From Thermococcus sp. (GTDB lineage Archaea; Methanobacteriota_B; Thermococci; Thermococcales; Thermococcaceae): 64,000 nucleotides of DNA. Position 1 is the stretch's first letter; each line of letters starts with the position of its first letter. Made by a program: the position numbers and the translations under genes. The stretch spans positions 1 through 64,000 of the forward strand of contig JALTCK010000092.1 of the NCBI GenBank assembly GCA_027074805.1. The letters are read 5' to 3'. Shown here one piece after another: positions 1-7,494 of this stretch. The notes beneath the pieces were generated by a model that ran no database searches, was not told the origin of the DNA, and saw nothing but the letters and a program-made list of their open reading frames with translations.

Positions 1-1607
1 CTGGGCTTAAATGCCATGTAGAACCCGAAGGTCAGTATGCCCAGGAGTAGCACGAGAAGCACCGGACTGAAGAGTACGGAGCCAAAGCCTATCTTGTAGA
101 GGTTGTGGGGAACTTCGGCGACCAGGCCATTGTTGACGGTTCCAACTGCACCGTTGAGGAAGTTCACAAAGACTCCTGGGAAGACGCCCATGAAGAGAGT
201 TAGTCCGGCTAGTATCCACTCACCAAACTGCATGCTTCCTGGAACTTCCTTGATATCCTCATATCTCTTCGCCTCACCGCCGAACTGAGCCCCGTAGAAC
301 TTTATGAATGAGGCTAGGGTGACTGCGCTTATAACCACTGCCAGGACTGCTCCGAAGGTCAGGAGGAAGTCTTTTGACTGATAACCAGCCACGTAGATGA
401 GCCACTTGCTTATGAATCCGTTGAAGGGGGGAACTCCAGCTATTGCTAGTGATGAGAACAGCGTCGCTAGGGCTGTAACACGCATCTTAACCCCGAGACC
501 ACCCAGCTCATTGAGATTTAGTGTACCGGTGGCGTACTCCACTGCACCTGCCTCGAGGAAGAGTGAACCCTTGAAGACGGCGTGGTTAATGGCATGGAAT
601 AGGCCGGCGAACATTCCAAGGGCACCTATCGCTCCCAGCGCCCCCCCCTTCGGTATGAGCGCCATACCTATGCCTATGCCGAGCCATATGTATCCCATCT
701 GACCGACACTGTGGTAAGCCAAGAGCCTCTTGGAATTGATCTCTCTAAGGGCGTACAGTGTTCCTATCGTGAGCGTTGCTGCACCTAGGAGTGCCACGAG
801 ATAACCGAGGGTCGTGTTGTGTCCAACGATCTGCCAGTCGAACCGGAGGAGTCCGTAGACAGCGGTCTTTATCATTATGCCACTGAGCAAGGCCGAAGCG
901 TTGCTCGGAGCCGCTGGATGGGCATCGGGAAGCCAGAAGTGCAACGGAACTATGCCTGACTTCGATATGAACACGCTGAGAGTCAGTGCGTAGAACAGAA
1001 GCTTGGTGGATGTAGGTGCATTCATGAGGGCATTGTGTATGGCAGAGTAGCTGAGATTGTGCACGCTTCCGGTCAGGACGGAAGCAAGACCAAGGAGCAT
1101 AAATAAGGGTATGGTGTCTGCGAAGTGCATCGTCAGGTAGTACTTGAGGCTGGCGTCCAAGTCCTTCCGTTCTTCTTTCCAGAAGATTAGGATGAAGGAG
1201 CTAAGGGTCATAAGTTCCCAGCTAATTACGAAGTATTCCAAGTTACTGACAGTTACGACAAGGGCCATTGATGCTATAAACGTGTTGTAGGCTATTGCGT
1301 AGACCCATCCTTTGCCCTTCTTTTTGTGGTGATCCATGTAGGAGATTGAGAATATAGCCGAGCCGAGGCTGACTATTCCGACTATGAAGAGGAAGACTGC
1401 CGATAGACCATCTATATGAATCGGCACTCCGAAGACGTTACCCGTCACTGACCCCTTAGTATACACCTCGTAAACCTGGCCCAGCAGGATGGCAGCACCC
1501 ACGGCTGCCATCAAACTCGATGCCTTTGTTGAGGCCTTATAGTCCACGAGAAATCCGAGGAGACCGCCAATGATGAAGGCCCAGAGGGCATATTCAAGGA
1601 TCATCAT
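1..1607 (-). CDS. NuoL/MrpD/HyfB-type proton-translocating subunit (partial, 3' end off window)
   Basis: Open frame of about 535 residues starting at ATG 1607 (MMILEY...) with upstream GGGGTGAGGAAG as ribosome binding site, running off the left edge without a stop. It is almost wholly hydrophobic. Family landmarks visible in my translation are an SWELM segment with the conserved membrane glutamate, an FWLPDAHPAAPS segment and a lysine-bearing YHSVGQMGY helix, which are typical of the ion-pumping subunits shared by complex I, Mrp antiporters and group 4 membrane-bound hydrogenases. It lies 6 bp downstream of a second antiporter-like subunit and in the same operon as formate dehydrogenase, so it most likely forms part of the membrane arm of a formate hydrogenlyase-type complex. 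The hydrogenase large and small subunits would lie beyond the window and cannot be confirmed. Confidence 0.85.
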   Translation of the reverse strand, partial: MMILEYALWAFIIGGLLGFLVDYKASTKASSLMAAVGAAILLGQVYEVYTKGSVTGNVFGVPIHIDGLSAVFLFIVGIVSLGSAIFSISYMDHHKKKGKGWVYAIAYNTFIASMALVVTVSNLEYFVISWELMTLSSFILIFWKEERKDLDASLKYYLTMHFADTIPLFMLLGLASVLTGSVHNLSYSAIHNALMNAPTSTKLLFYALTLSVFISKSGIVPLHFWLPDAHPAAPSNASALLSGIMIKTAVYGLLRFDWQIVGHNTTLGYLVALLGAATLTIGTLYALREINSKRLLAYHSVGQMGYIWLGIGIGMALIPKGGALGAIGALGMFAGLFHAINHAVFKGSLFLEAGAVEYATGTLNLNELGGLGVKMRVTALATLFSSLAIAGVPPFNGFISKWLIYVAGYQSKDFLLTFGAVLAVVISAVTLASFIKFYGAQFGGEAKRYEDIKEVPGSMQFGEWILAGLTLFMGVFPGVFVNFLNGAVGTVNNGLVAEVPHNLYKIGFGSVLFSPVLLVLLLGILTFGFYMAFKP

Positions 1608-1613
1608 TCTTCC

Positions 1614-3050
1614 TCACCCCATGAACCCCACGTTTGTTACAATGTTGAGAGTAATCCAGGGTGCAATCGTGCCTATTAATATCAGTGTCACAATGATAAC
1701 CTCCGTAAGCTTCGGTGTGTGAACCTCTGTGGCTGGGTAGGGTTCTCCGAAGAAGATCTCCCTGAACCAGACTATCGTCACTATGAGGAACACTGCACCA
1801 TCAATGAGTACTATAGCCGGGAAGAGCCAAGATGCTACACCGGTAGCGTGGTGCGTGACCATGATAACGAAGATTTTGCTGAAGAAGAGGCCGAGAGGCA
1901 GAACTCCTGCGAGGCCGAAGAAGCTCATAAACCAGGCTATGGCACCCCATGGAACGCTGTGTCTTATGCCTCTTATCTCGTCGAAGTTAGTCGTTCCAAG
2001 TGAGTACGCAAAGGTGCCGACGCTCATGAAGGCTAAGGTTTTGACGAAGGCGTGGTTAACAACCTGATAGAGAGCTATCTGAAGTCCTGCTTGGTGGCCA
2101 AGGAGGGCGTACGTGAGGGTAAGATATGCCGTGCCAACTTGTGCCATTGTGGAGTACGCCACAAGCTTCTTTCCGTCCCTCTGTATTGGGTAGTAGATCA
2201 TCATCAGGATTATCAGTGCGACCGTCAGCAGTCCTAGGAGCCAAAATTCATTCTTTCCTGGGTTCATGTACTGGATAACCCTAAAGAGCATGTAGCTGCC
2301 GAGGGGGATTATTGAGGCAGAGTGAATGTAAGCTGAAGCAGGAACCGGGCCTGCTGTTGAATCTGGAAGCCACGAGTAGAAGAACAGCTGGGAGCTCATT
2401 GCCAGTGCTGAGAAGATGAGTAGGGTGAAGGCGGTGTCCTTGGTGGATTGGGGGAGTGAACCCATCTTTGCCAGTACCTGGCCATTTCCGAGGATTGCGG
2501 TGGCAATCACCATGAGAAAGATTGCCAAGTTGAGAACCAGAAATCCCTTAAGGGCCTTCCTTCCGGCATTCCCGTAGAAATCCACCATGTACAGTAACGC
2601 TATCGCCATCAGCTCAAGGCCCACTATGAACTGCACCAGGTTGGTCGAGTATATAAAGAGCATGGAGGACCCTGTGAGCAGGCCGAAGAGCGCGTAGAAC
2701 TTACCTTTTCCGCTCTCAACCGGGTGCGCTCTGTTCTTAGGTCCTATGTAGTCCGCGGCGTAGAGGACGACAAGGAACGCTATCAGCAGGGACGTAAATC
2801 CCATGAGGACCGAGGCAACGTCAACGTTGAACCCGAAGACCTCACCTAAGTTCCCACCGCTGGTGTAGGTGTAATGGTAAACCTTTTCAGCCCCGTTACC
2901 GAGGAAGAGATACATCCCGTAGCCATTGATGAGTAGAGCTATTCCCATGATTGCCCCAGCGATTGAGTCGGCGCCCCTGCCCTCCATCTTGTAGAGCAGC
3001 AGGAGGAGGAAAGGTAGGAGAGCCGATGAAAGGAAGATTTCTCCGTTCAC
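1614..3050 (-). CDS. NuoM/N / HyfF-like antiporter-type membrane subunit
   Basis: 478 residues, many membrane segments, starting with GTG (MNGEIF) after GGGGTGATGGAGC. The FIVGLELMAIALL helix carries the conserved glutamate and SWLPDSTAGPVPASAYIHSASI is the proton-channel signature of the NuoL/M/N superfamily. Two such paralogous subunits in a row, downstream of a formate dehydrogenase and its ferredoxin-like partner, match the formate hydrogenlyase (group 4 hydrogenase) modules of Thermococcales, in which formate oxidation to H2 is coupled to ion export. Which of the HyfB, HyfD, HyfF or MnhD labels fits best cannot be decided by eye. Confidence 0.85.
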   Translation of the reverse strand: MNGEIFLSSALLPFLLLLLYKMEGRGADSIAGAIMGIALLINGYGMYLFLGNGAEKVYHYTYTSGGNLGEVFGFNVDVASVLMGFTSLLIAFLVVLYAADYIGPKNRAHPVESGKGKFYALFGLLTGSSMLFIYSTNLVQFIVGLELMAIALLYMVDFYGNAGRKALKGFLVLNLAIFLMVIATAILGNGQVLAKMGSLPQSTKDTAFTLLIFSALAMSSQLFFYSWLPDSTAGPVPASAYIHSASIIPLGSYMLFRVIQYMNPGKNEFWLLGLLTVALIILMMIYYPIQRDGKKLVAYSTMAQVGTAYLTLTYALLGHQAGLQIALYQVVNHAFVKTLAFMSVGTFAYSLGTTNFDEIRGIRHSVPWGAIAWFMSFFGLAGVLPLGLFFSKIFVIMVTHHATGVASWLFPAIVLIDGAVFLIVTIVWFREIFFGEPYPATEVHTPKLTEVIIVTLILIGTIAPWITLNIVTNVGFMG

Positions 3051-3103
3051 GCTCCATCACCCCAAGTTGTCAACCATTGGTTTTCCTCGCAAAAAAATAG
3101 GGA

Positions 3104-3601
3104 TCAGAGGACTATGTAGGCCTTTTCGCCCTCACCTTTCTCGGCTGAACTCTTCAGGTTGGCGACTATTTTTCCTTCCCTGTTCCAGAGTACTTCATTT
3201 ATGTCACCGTAGCTAAGTGCCTCAGTTGGGCAGGCTGAGACGCAGGCTGGAAGCTTTCCTTCCGCTCTCCTGTCCGCACAGAGGTCGCACTTGTCCATGA
3301 TCTTGTTTTCATCGTCTAATTTTGGTATTCCGAACGGGCACGCAACGGCGCACATGAGGCAGCCGATGCATTTGAGCGGGTCGAAGGCAACAGCTCCATC
3401 CTCGTCTCTGAAGAGTGCCCCGGTCGGACAGACGTTGAGACATGGCGCCTTCTCACAGTGGCGGCAGTTGAAGGGCACTGTGAAGAGGTCTGGGAATTCA
3501 AAGACCCTTATGCGGGCTTCGCCGTGAGTCATTTCACAGGCAACCTCACAGGCCCTGCAGCCGATACAGCGCTTGTAATCGAGGAAGATCTTCTTGCTCA
3601 T
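3104..3601 (-). CDS. Four-[4Fe-4S] ferredoxin-like electron transfer subunit of formate dehydrogenase
   Basis: 165 residues from ATG 3601 (MSKKIFLDYKRC), chosen because AGGTGATGGAG precedes it; longer in-frame starts would overlap fdhA. Cysteine groups CIGCRACEVAC, CRHCEKAPCLNVCP, CIGCLMCAVACPFG and CDLC...CVSACP give the sixteen cysteines of the HycB/FdhB-like four-cluster polyferredoxin family. It sits 10 bp after the fdhA stop, so it should carry electrons from the formate dehydrogenase active site to the hydrogenase module. A 5-10 bp operon spacing and the same strand as all neighbours support co-transcription. Confidence 0.9.
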   Translation of the reverse strand: MSKKIFLDYKRCIGCRACEVACEMTHGEARIRVFEFPDLFTVPFNCRHCEKAPCLNVCPTGALFRDEDGAVAFDPLKCIGCLMCAVACPFGIPKLDDENKIMDKCDLCADRRAEGKLPACVSACPTEALSYGDINEVLWNREGKIVANLKSSAEKGEGEKAYIVL

Positions 3602-3611
3602 CTCCATCACC

Positions 3612-5669
3612 TCACTCCTCCACGCGGCTAATCCTGGCCGCAACAGCCTTTAGTTCGGCCATCTTGGTCTTTTCATGCGTCTCGTTGAGCGTGAGGAAGT
3701 TCATCTGCCAGTGCCATGGCATTGCTATAACACCCTCTCTGACGTGCTCCGTTACCTCTGCCTTTACTAACACGCTTCCGCGTCTTGTTTCAACCTTCAC
3801 GAGATCTCCGTTTCTTATGCCATACTTCTCGGCATCTATTGGGTTGATCATGACATACTCATCGGGCCACCGCTTCTCTAGGCTGGGACTCTTTTCACTC
3901 ATGGTCATGGTATGCCAGTGTCCAACTAGTCTGAAGTTGGTTAGCCAGAGCGGGTACTCTTCGTCTGGCATCTCCGGGGGTTCACGCCACTTAACTGGCT
4001 GAAGGTGGGCCTTGCCGTCACTGGTCTTGAAAGCACTCTTGAAGAGAACCTTCGTTCCCTCGCCGGGCTCGCTGCACGGGAAGAAACAGCCCTCTGGATG
4101 TTCCGCAAGATATTCAGGTGTTGCTCCTTTGAAGAGCGGGATAACACTGTTTATCTCTCTCAGAATCTCGTCCGGATGCTCGTATTTGAAGAATTCGCCG
4201 AGGCCGAGTTCTTTGGCCAACTCTACCATAATCAGCCAGTCTGGTTTAGCCTCTCCTGGGGCCTCTGCGGCCTTGTAGGTTCTCTGCACCCTTCTCTCTG
4301 CACTTATTGCCGTTCCAGTCTTCTCGAACCAGGTTGCAGCTGGAAGCACTATGTCGGCGTACTCTGCAGTCTCGGTGAGGAATATGTCTTGCACAACGAG
4401 GAACTCGAGTTTCTTGAGCTGTTCCCGGACCCATCTACTGTTCGGCGCTGACTTGGCTATGTTGCCACCAACAATGTACATCATTCTAATCTTCGCTCCC
4501 ATCTCCTTGATCATGTTCGTCAAATCTAGGCCAACCCAGTCGGGTATCTCGAAGCCCCAGAGCCTCTCGACTTCAGCCCTGGCTGCATCGTCGGTAACGA
4601 GCTTTCCAGTTGGAAGTTTGTTGGGTGCGATGCCGCTCATTGCAGCACAGAAACCGCATTGGGCACCTGGAAATACACCGCTCCAGACGCCTTCCTTTCC
4701 AATGTTTCCGGTTATTGCTATTAGGTTTGCTATGGCCAGGGCAAGTTCAAAACCGTTGACATGCTGGTTCATCCCTTCGTTGACAAACAGAGCCGTCTTC
4801 TTGCCTGCTATCAGTCTGGCAACCTTTCTGATGTCTTCGGAAGGAACACCGCTTACCTTTTCCGCCCATTCTGGTGTGTAGTCCTTAACTGCTTCCTTCA
4901 GATCCTTAAAGCCGACCGTTCTCTCCTGGACGAACTCCTTGTCGTAGAGCTCTTCACTAATAACGACATTCAACATCGCAAGGGCTATTGCCAGGTCGGT
5001 TCCGGGGTAGGGCTTGATGTGGAGGGAGGCGTACTTGTGCCCTCTCGTAGAGCGTGGGTCAATTACCACCATCTCGGCGCCGTTGTCGAGAATGGCTTTC
5101 TCAATGTACTGTCCAAAAAAGACGGGAGCCGTTTCGGCTGGATTGTGTCCCCATATCACGATCAGTTCAGCCTTCTCCACGTCTTCGAATGGATTCGTGG
5201 CGGCTGAACTTCCAAAGATGGCTGTTCTGGCCGGGCTGTTGGAGTACTGACAGTATCTCCCTGGAAAGTCGAGGTTATTGGTGCCTAAAGCCTTTGAGAG
5301 CTTGTGGACGAGGTAGTTCTCTTCGAAGGTGATTTTTTCACTTGCTAGAAAGGCTATTGCTTCGGGACCGTAGGTCTCCTTTATTTCCTTAATCTTCTCG
5401 GCGATTATCCTGTAGGCTTCGTCCCAGCTTATTTCTTTGAATTTTCCCTCTCCTCTCTCCCCAACGCGCTTAAGGGGCTTTTTGAGTCTCTGGGGGCTGT
5501 TAATAAACTGGTATGAGGCAACTCCTTTTGGGCAGAGTTTTCCGCGGTTGACGGTTGGATGGTCGTAGTCAAACTCTATCTTTCTGATGTAGCCGTTAAC
5601 ACTGACCGCATAGAAGCGACACCCGACGGAACACCACGGGCACACCACTGGTACTAACTTCTCGGCCAT
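3612..5669 (-). CDS. fdhA: Formate dehydrogenase alpha subunit (Mo/W-bisPGD, Cys type)
   Basis: 685 residues from ATG 5669 (MAEKLVP). The GTG nine bases upstream belongs to the ribosome binding site GGGTGATAACC. N-terminal [4Fe-4S] ligands are C10, C13, C17 and C46 (CPWCSVGC...LCPKG). The likely metal-binding catalytic cysteine lies in GRYCQYSNSP near residue 140, so this is a cysteine and not a selenocysteine enzyme. The C-terminal half has the molydopterin dinucleotide-binding domain (for example YPLWLTNFRLVGHWHT). It oxidises formate to CO2, passing electrons to the ferredoxin-like subunit encoded 10 bp downstream. The TATA box is near 5719-5729 and an inverted repeat at 5685-5700 covers the expected start site, so it is probably repressed by the neighbouring TetR protein. 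Confidence 0.9.
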   Translation of the reverse strand: MAEKLVPVVCPWCSVGCRFYAVSVNGYIRKIEFDYDHPTVNRGKLCPKGVASYQFINSPQRLKKPLKRVGERGEGKFKEISWDEAYRIIAEKIKEIKETYGPEAIAFLASEKITFEENYLVHKLSKALGTNNLDFPGRYCQYSNSPARTAIFGSSAATNPFEDVEKAELIVIWGHNPAETAPVFFGQYIEKAILDNGAEMVVIDPRSTRGHKYASLHIKPYPGTDLAIALAMLNVVISEELYDKEFVQERTVGFKDLKEAVKDYTPEWAEKVSGVPSEDIRKVARLIAGKKTALFVNEGMNQHVNGFELALAIANLIAITGNIGKEGVWSGVFPGAQCGFCAAMSGIAPNKLPTGKLVTDDAARAEVERLWGFEIPDWVGLDLTNMIKEMGAKIRMMYIVGGNIAKSAPNSRWVREQLKKLEFLVVQDIFLTETAEYADIVLPAATWFEKTGTAISAERRVQRTYKAAEAPGEAKPDWLIMVELAKELGLGEFFKYEHPDEILREINSVIPLFKGATPEYLAEHPEGCFFPCSEPGEGTKVLFKSAFKTSDGKAHLQPVKWREPPEMPDEEYPLWLTNFRLVGHWHTMTMSEKSPSLEKRWPDEYVMINPIDAEKYGIRNGDLVKVETRRGSVLVKAEVTEHVREGVIAMPWHWQMNFLTLNETHEKTKMAELKAVAARISRVEE

Positions 5670-5684
5670 GGTTATCACCCTTTA

Positions 5685-5700
5685 ATGACTGACCGGTCAT
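5685..5700. promoter_or_regulatory. Inverted repeat operator at formate dehydrogenase operon promoter
   Basis: ATGAC-N6-GTCAT, with a perfect inner core TGACCGGTCA. It lies about 19 bp downstream of the TATA-like ACTATTTAAGG on the minus strand, i.e. over the expected transcription start, and 15 bp before the fdhA start codon. The same arm sequence and spacing recur at 6388-6403 and 6871-6886. Confidence 0.7.
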
Positions 5701-5784
5701 TTAGTTTCCTCACTGAAACCTTAAATAGTTTTCCTCAACCCTCAAAACAAGAGAGTTTACTAATAAACGTGAAGTTAAACAGTT

Positions 5785-6378
5785 TTATACGCTAACAGAG
5801 AGGCGGAGGTGGTTGAGGACTGCGCCCACGACCTTCTTCAGGTAGTACTCCTGGGAAAAGCCCAGGCATTCCTTGGCGTGGAGGTAGTGCATGAGCGATG
5901 CTATGAAAATTTGAAACGCTATGAGAGCGTCTTCAAACCCCACCTTAACGTAGGCAGTAATTCTTCTTGCTCCCTCTCTCAAAAGTTCAGAACACGATTG
6001 GGAGTATATCTCATTGACACTTTTCATTCTCTCTCTGAGGGAGAGCATATGGAAGAATATCTGCGCCCTATAGTTCTCAGAGTAAAACTCTAAGAACTCC
6101 TTACCAAGCTGGAGGAGGTAGCTCTCTAAGGTTGGAAAACTGACCGTTATGTATGGGTCGTTCAAGGAAGGCATGGCCATTATTGGCATGGTCTCAAATG
6201 TGAGTTCCTTTATCAGGTCGTCTTTACTTTTGAAGTATAGGTAGAACGTCCCCTTTGCTACCCCTGCTTTTGCAACAATTTCATCTACTGTGGTCTTATC
6301 AAATCCTTTCCTTGCAAATAACTCCATTGCAGATGAAACTATCTTTTCTCTTGTTTTTCCGGGAGACTTTGTGGCCAT
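5785..6378 (-). CDS. TetR/AcrR-family transcriptional regulator
   Basis: 197 residues from ATG 6378 (MATKSPGKTR), preceded by AGTGAGGATT. Residues about 10-55 form a clear TetR helix-turn-helix: KIVSSAMELFARKGF, then VDEIVAKAGVAKGTFYLYFKSKDDL. The rest is a helical ligand/dimerisation domain with several cysteines and no recognisable ligand signature. It is divergent from nothing but lies in line just upstream of the formate dehydrogenase operon, with its own promoter (TATA-like GCTTAAAATC at 6429-6438) and an inverted repeat at 6388-6403. I infer an autoregulated repressor of the formate hydrogenlyase operon and of the DUF302 gene. The ligand is unknown. Confidence 0.9.
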   Translation of the reverse strand: MATKSPGKTREKIVSSAMELFARKGFDKTTVDEIVAKAGVAKGTFYLYFKSKDDLIKELTFETMPIMAMPSLNDPYITVSFPTLESYLLQLGKEFLEFYSENYRAQIFFHMLSLRERMKSVNEIYSQSCSELLREGARRITAYVKVGFEDALIAFQIFIASLMHYLHAKECLGFSQEYYLKKVVGAVLNHLRLSVSV

Positions 6379-6387
6379 AATCCTCAC

Positions 6388-6403
6388 TTGACTGGGTAGT
6401 CAT
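6388..6403. promoter_or_regulatory. Inverted repeat operator at tetR promoter
   Basis: TTGAC-N6-GTCAT, sharing the TGAC-N6-GTCA frame with the sites at 5685 and 6871. It is downstream of the minus-strand TATA-like element at 6429-6438 and ten bases before the tetR start codon, a position suited to autorepression. Confidence 0.65.
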
Positions 6404-6477
6404 CTACTCAACAGTTATGTTCACACAAGATTTTAAGCTTTTCTCAGACGAAGTTCAGAAAAGGGGAGGATAAAGTC

Positions 6478-6861
6478 TCATACCACCGAACCGACGATCT
6501 CCTCGTCCACCCTCGCGACCTCTGAGAGCAGCTCACCAAGCTCCCCTGGAACCATCTCAGCGAAAAGACCCATGTTCATGCCGAAGACGTAAATCCCGTC
6601 GGGCATCTCTATGATAGAGAACTTGCAGGGCATCATAGCGGAAATCCAGCGGTTCTCAGGTTTGTTGATGGCCTTCGTTGCGAAGTCTCTGTTGCAGACC
6701 TCGATGATGGCGAACTGAATCCCAACCTTTTCCCGGAAGTTGTACTCCCCGATAACCGTCCAGCCGACTTCCTCAGTTTTCTTCTTCAGCCTCTCAAGGG
6801 TCTCCTCAAAGTCGTATTTGCTCTTGACCCCCTTCACCATCTGCCTCATAATTTCCTCCAT
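6478..6861 (-). CDS. DUF302-family protein
   Basis: 127 residues from ATG 6861 (MEEIMRQMV), with AGGTGACTGCC as ribosome binding site. The sequence has the DUF302 pattern: an N-terminal helix FEETLERLKKKTEEVGW, then AIIEVCNRDFATKAI, a central MMPCKFSI and YVFGMNMGLFAEM. Function of the family is not established. It has its own promoter (TATA on the minus strand at 6895-6901) with an operator at 6871-6886 between TATA and start codon, so it appears to be co-controlled with the formate dehydrogenase operon. Divergent from the hyp cluster. Confidence 0.8.
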   Translation of the reverse strand: MEEIMRQMVKGVKSKYDFEETLERLKKKTEEVGWTVIGEYNFREKVGIQFAIIEVCNRDFATKAINKPENRWISAMMPCKFSIIEMPDGIYVFGMNMGLFAEMVPGELGELLSEVARVDEEIVGSVV

Positions 6862-6870
6862 GGCAGTCAC

Positions 6871-6886
6871 CTGACTGACTGGTCAG
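6871..6886. promoter_or_regulatory. Inverted repeat operator at DUF302 promoter
   Basis: CTGAC-N6-GTCAG, a perfect 5-bp dyad with the same 6-bp spacer as the two other sites. It begins 9 bp from the minus-strand TATA (6895-6901) and ends 10 bp before the DUF302 start codon. Confidence 0.7.
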
Positions 6887-6902
6887 GAAAAGACCTATAA
6901 AT
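6887..6902. promoter_or_regulatory. Shared bidirectional core promoter, DUF302 / hyp operon
   Basis: The bases CTATAAA at 6895-6901 read as a TATA box on both strands: GAAAAGACCTATAAAT on the plus strand toward the HypC-like gene, and AGAAAAAGATTTATAGG on the minus strand toward DUF302. Each orientation has an A-rich BRE. The TetR-type operator lies on the DUF302 side only. Confidence 0.5.
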
Positions 6903-6930
6903 CTTTTTCTGTTACCTTCGGTTGATAACC

Positions 6931-7188
6931 ATGGCCCTGATGCTCGCTGGAAGGGTCGTCGAAGTCAAGGGAAACACCGCAGTCGTTGAAGTGGAAGGCC
7001 AGCTGAAGGAAGCAAGGCTCGACTTCATCAAAGACGTCAATCCTGGTGATTACGTGACGGTCTACTACGGCATAGTCCTTGAGAAGGTAAGCGAGGAAGA
7101 GGCGAAAGAAACGCTTGAGCACTGCTCTTACCACAGGGGAGCAAAGGTCGAGATGACCTTCTCCCTGGTTGAAAACCTGAGGTTTTAG
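6931..7188 (+). CDS. HypC/HupF-like protein lacking the N-terminal cysteine
   Basis: 85 residues starting MALMLAGRVVEV after GGTTGATAACC. It aligns by eye over its length with the HypC that follows: small beta-barrel core, PGDYVTVYYGIVLEKVSEEEAKETL. HypC chaperones need a cysteine directly after the initiator methionine (MC) to bind the iron-cyanide intermediate and HypD. Here the residue is alanine; the only cysteine is in a C-terminal EHCSYH stretch absent from the normal HypC. It is first in the hyp operon. It may be a specialised maturation chaperone or a regulator; the role is inferred only from context. Confidence 0.8.
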   Translation: MALMLAGRVVEVKGNTAVVEVEGQLKEARLDFIKDVNPGDYVTVYYGIVLEKVSEEEAKETLEHCSYHRGAKVEMTFSLVENLRF

Positions 7189-7232
7189 AAAGGCTAAATA
7201 ACGGTGTCGGATACTTCTGGACGGTGGGAAAG

Positions 7233-7493
7233 ATGTGTCTCGCGACGGTTGCGAAGGTGCTTGAGGTGAACCCTGAGAAGGGAACCGCTTGGGTTGACTT
7301 CGGGGGAGTTAAGAGGGAGGCGAGGATAGAGCTCATGCCCGACGTTAAAGTTGGAGAATACGTTCTCATCCACACGGGTTTCATAATAGAACGCGTTGAT
7401 GAGAAAACCGCAAAGGAGATCTTGGATGCCTGGGACGAGGTCTTCAGGCTGGAAAAAGAAGCTAGGGCTGGCTACTACTATCCAGGTGATTGA
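7233..7493 (+). CDS. hypC: Hydrogenase maturation chaperone HypC
   Basis: 86 residues. I start it at ATG 7233 so that the protein begins MCLATVAKVLEV, which restores the essential Cys2; an upstream GTG at 7224 is part of GGTGGGAAAG. The family core VDFGGVKREARIELMPDVKVGEYVLIHTGF is intact. HypC carries Fe(CN)2CO with HypD and delivers it to the NiFe hydrogenase large subunit precursor. Its TGA stop is followed after one base by the hypD ATG, so the two are translationally linked. Confidence 0.95.
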   Translation: MCLATVAKVLEVNPEKGTAWVDFGGVKREARIELMPDVKVGEYVLIHTGFIIERVDEKTAKEILDAWDEVFRLEKEARAGYYYPGD

Positions 7494-7494
7494 G

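Noticed and set aside
5230..5260. Possible selenocysteine at the formate dehydrogenase active site
   Set aside because: The codon at the active site is a plain cysteine codon within an open frame; no in-frame TGA is present.
5670..5678. Upstream GTG starts giving MITM-, MIRM- or MREM-type N-termini for fdhA, tetR, porB, porD, vorB, acsA, hflX and others
   Set aside because: In each case the GTG is part of a GGTGAT-like ribosome binding site and an ATG follows at normal spacing, so the ATG was used.
6921..6929. GTTGATAAC as a SurR half-site before the HypC-like gene
   Set aside because: It lacks the n5GTT extension and coincides with the ribosome binding site, so it is likely fortuitous.
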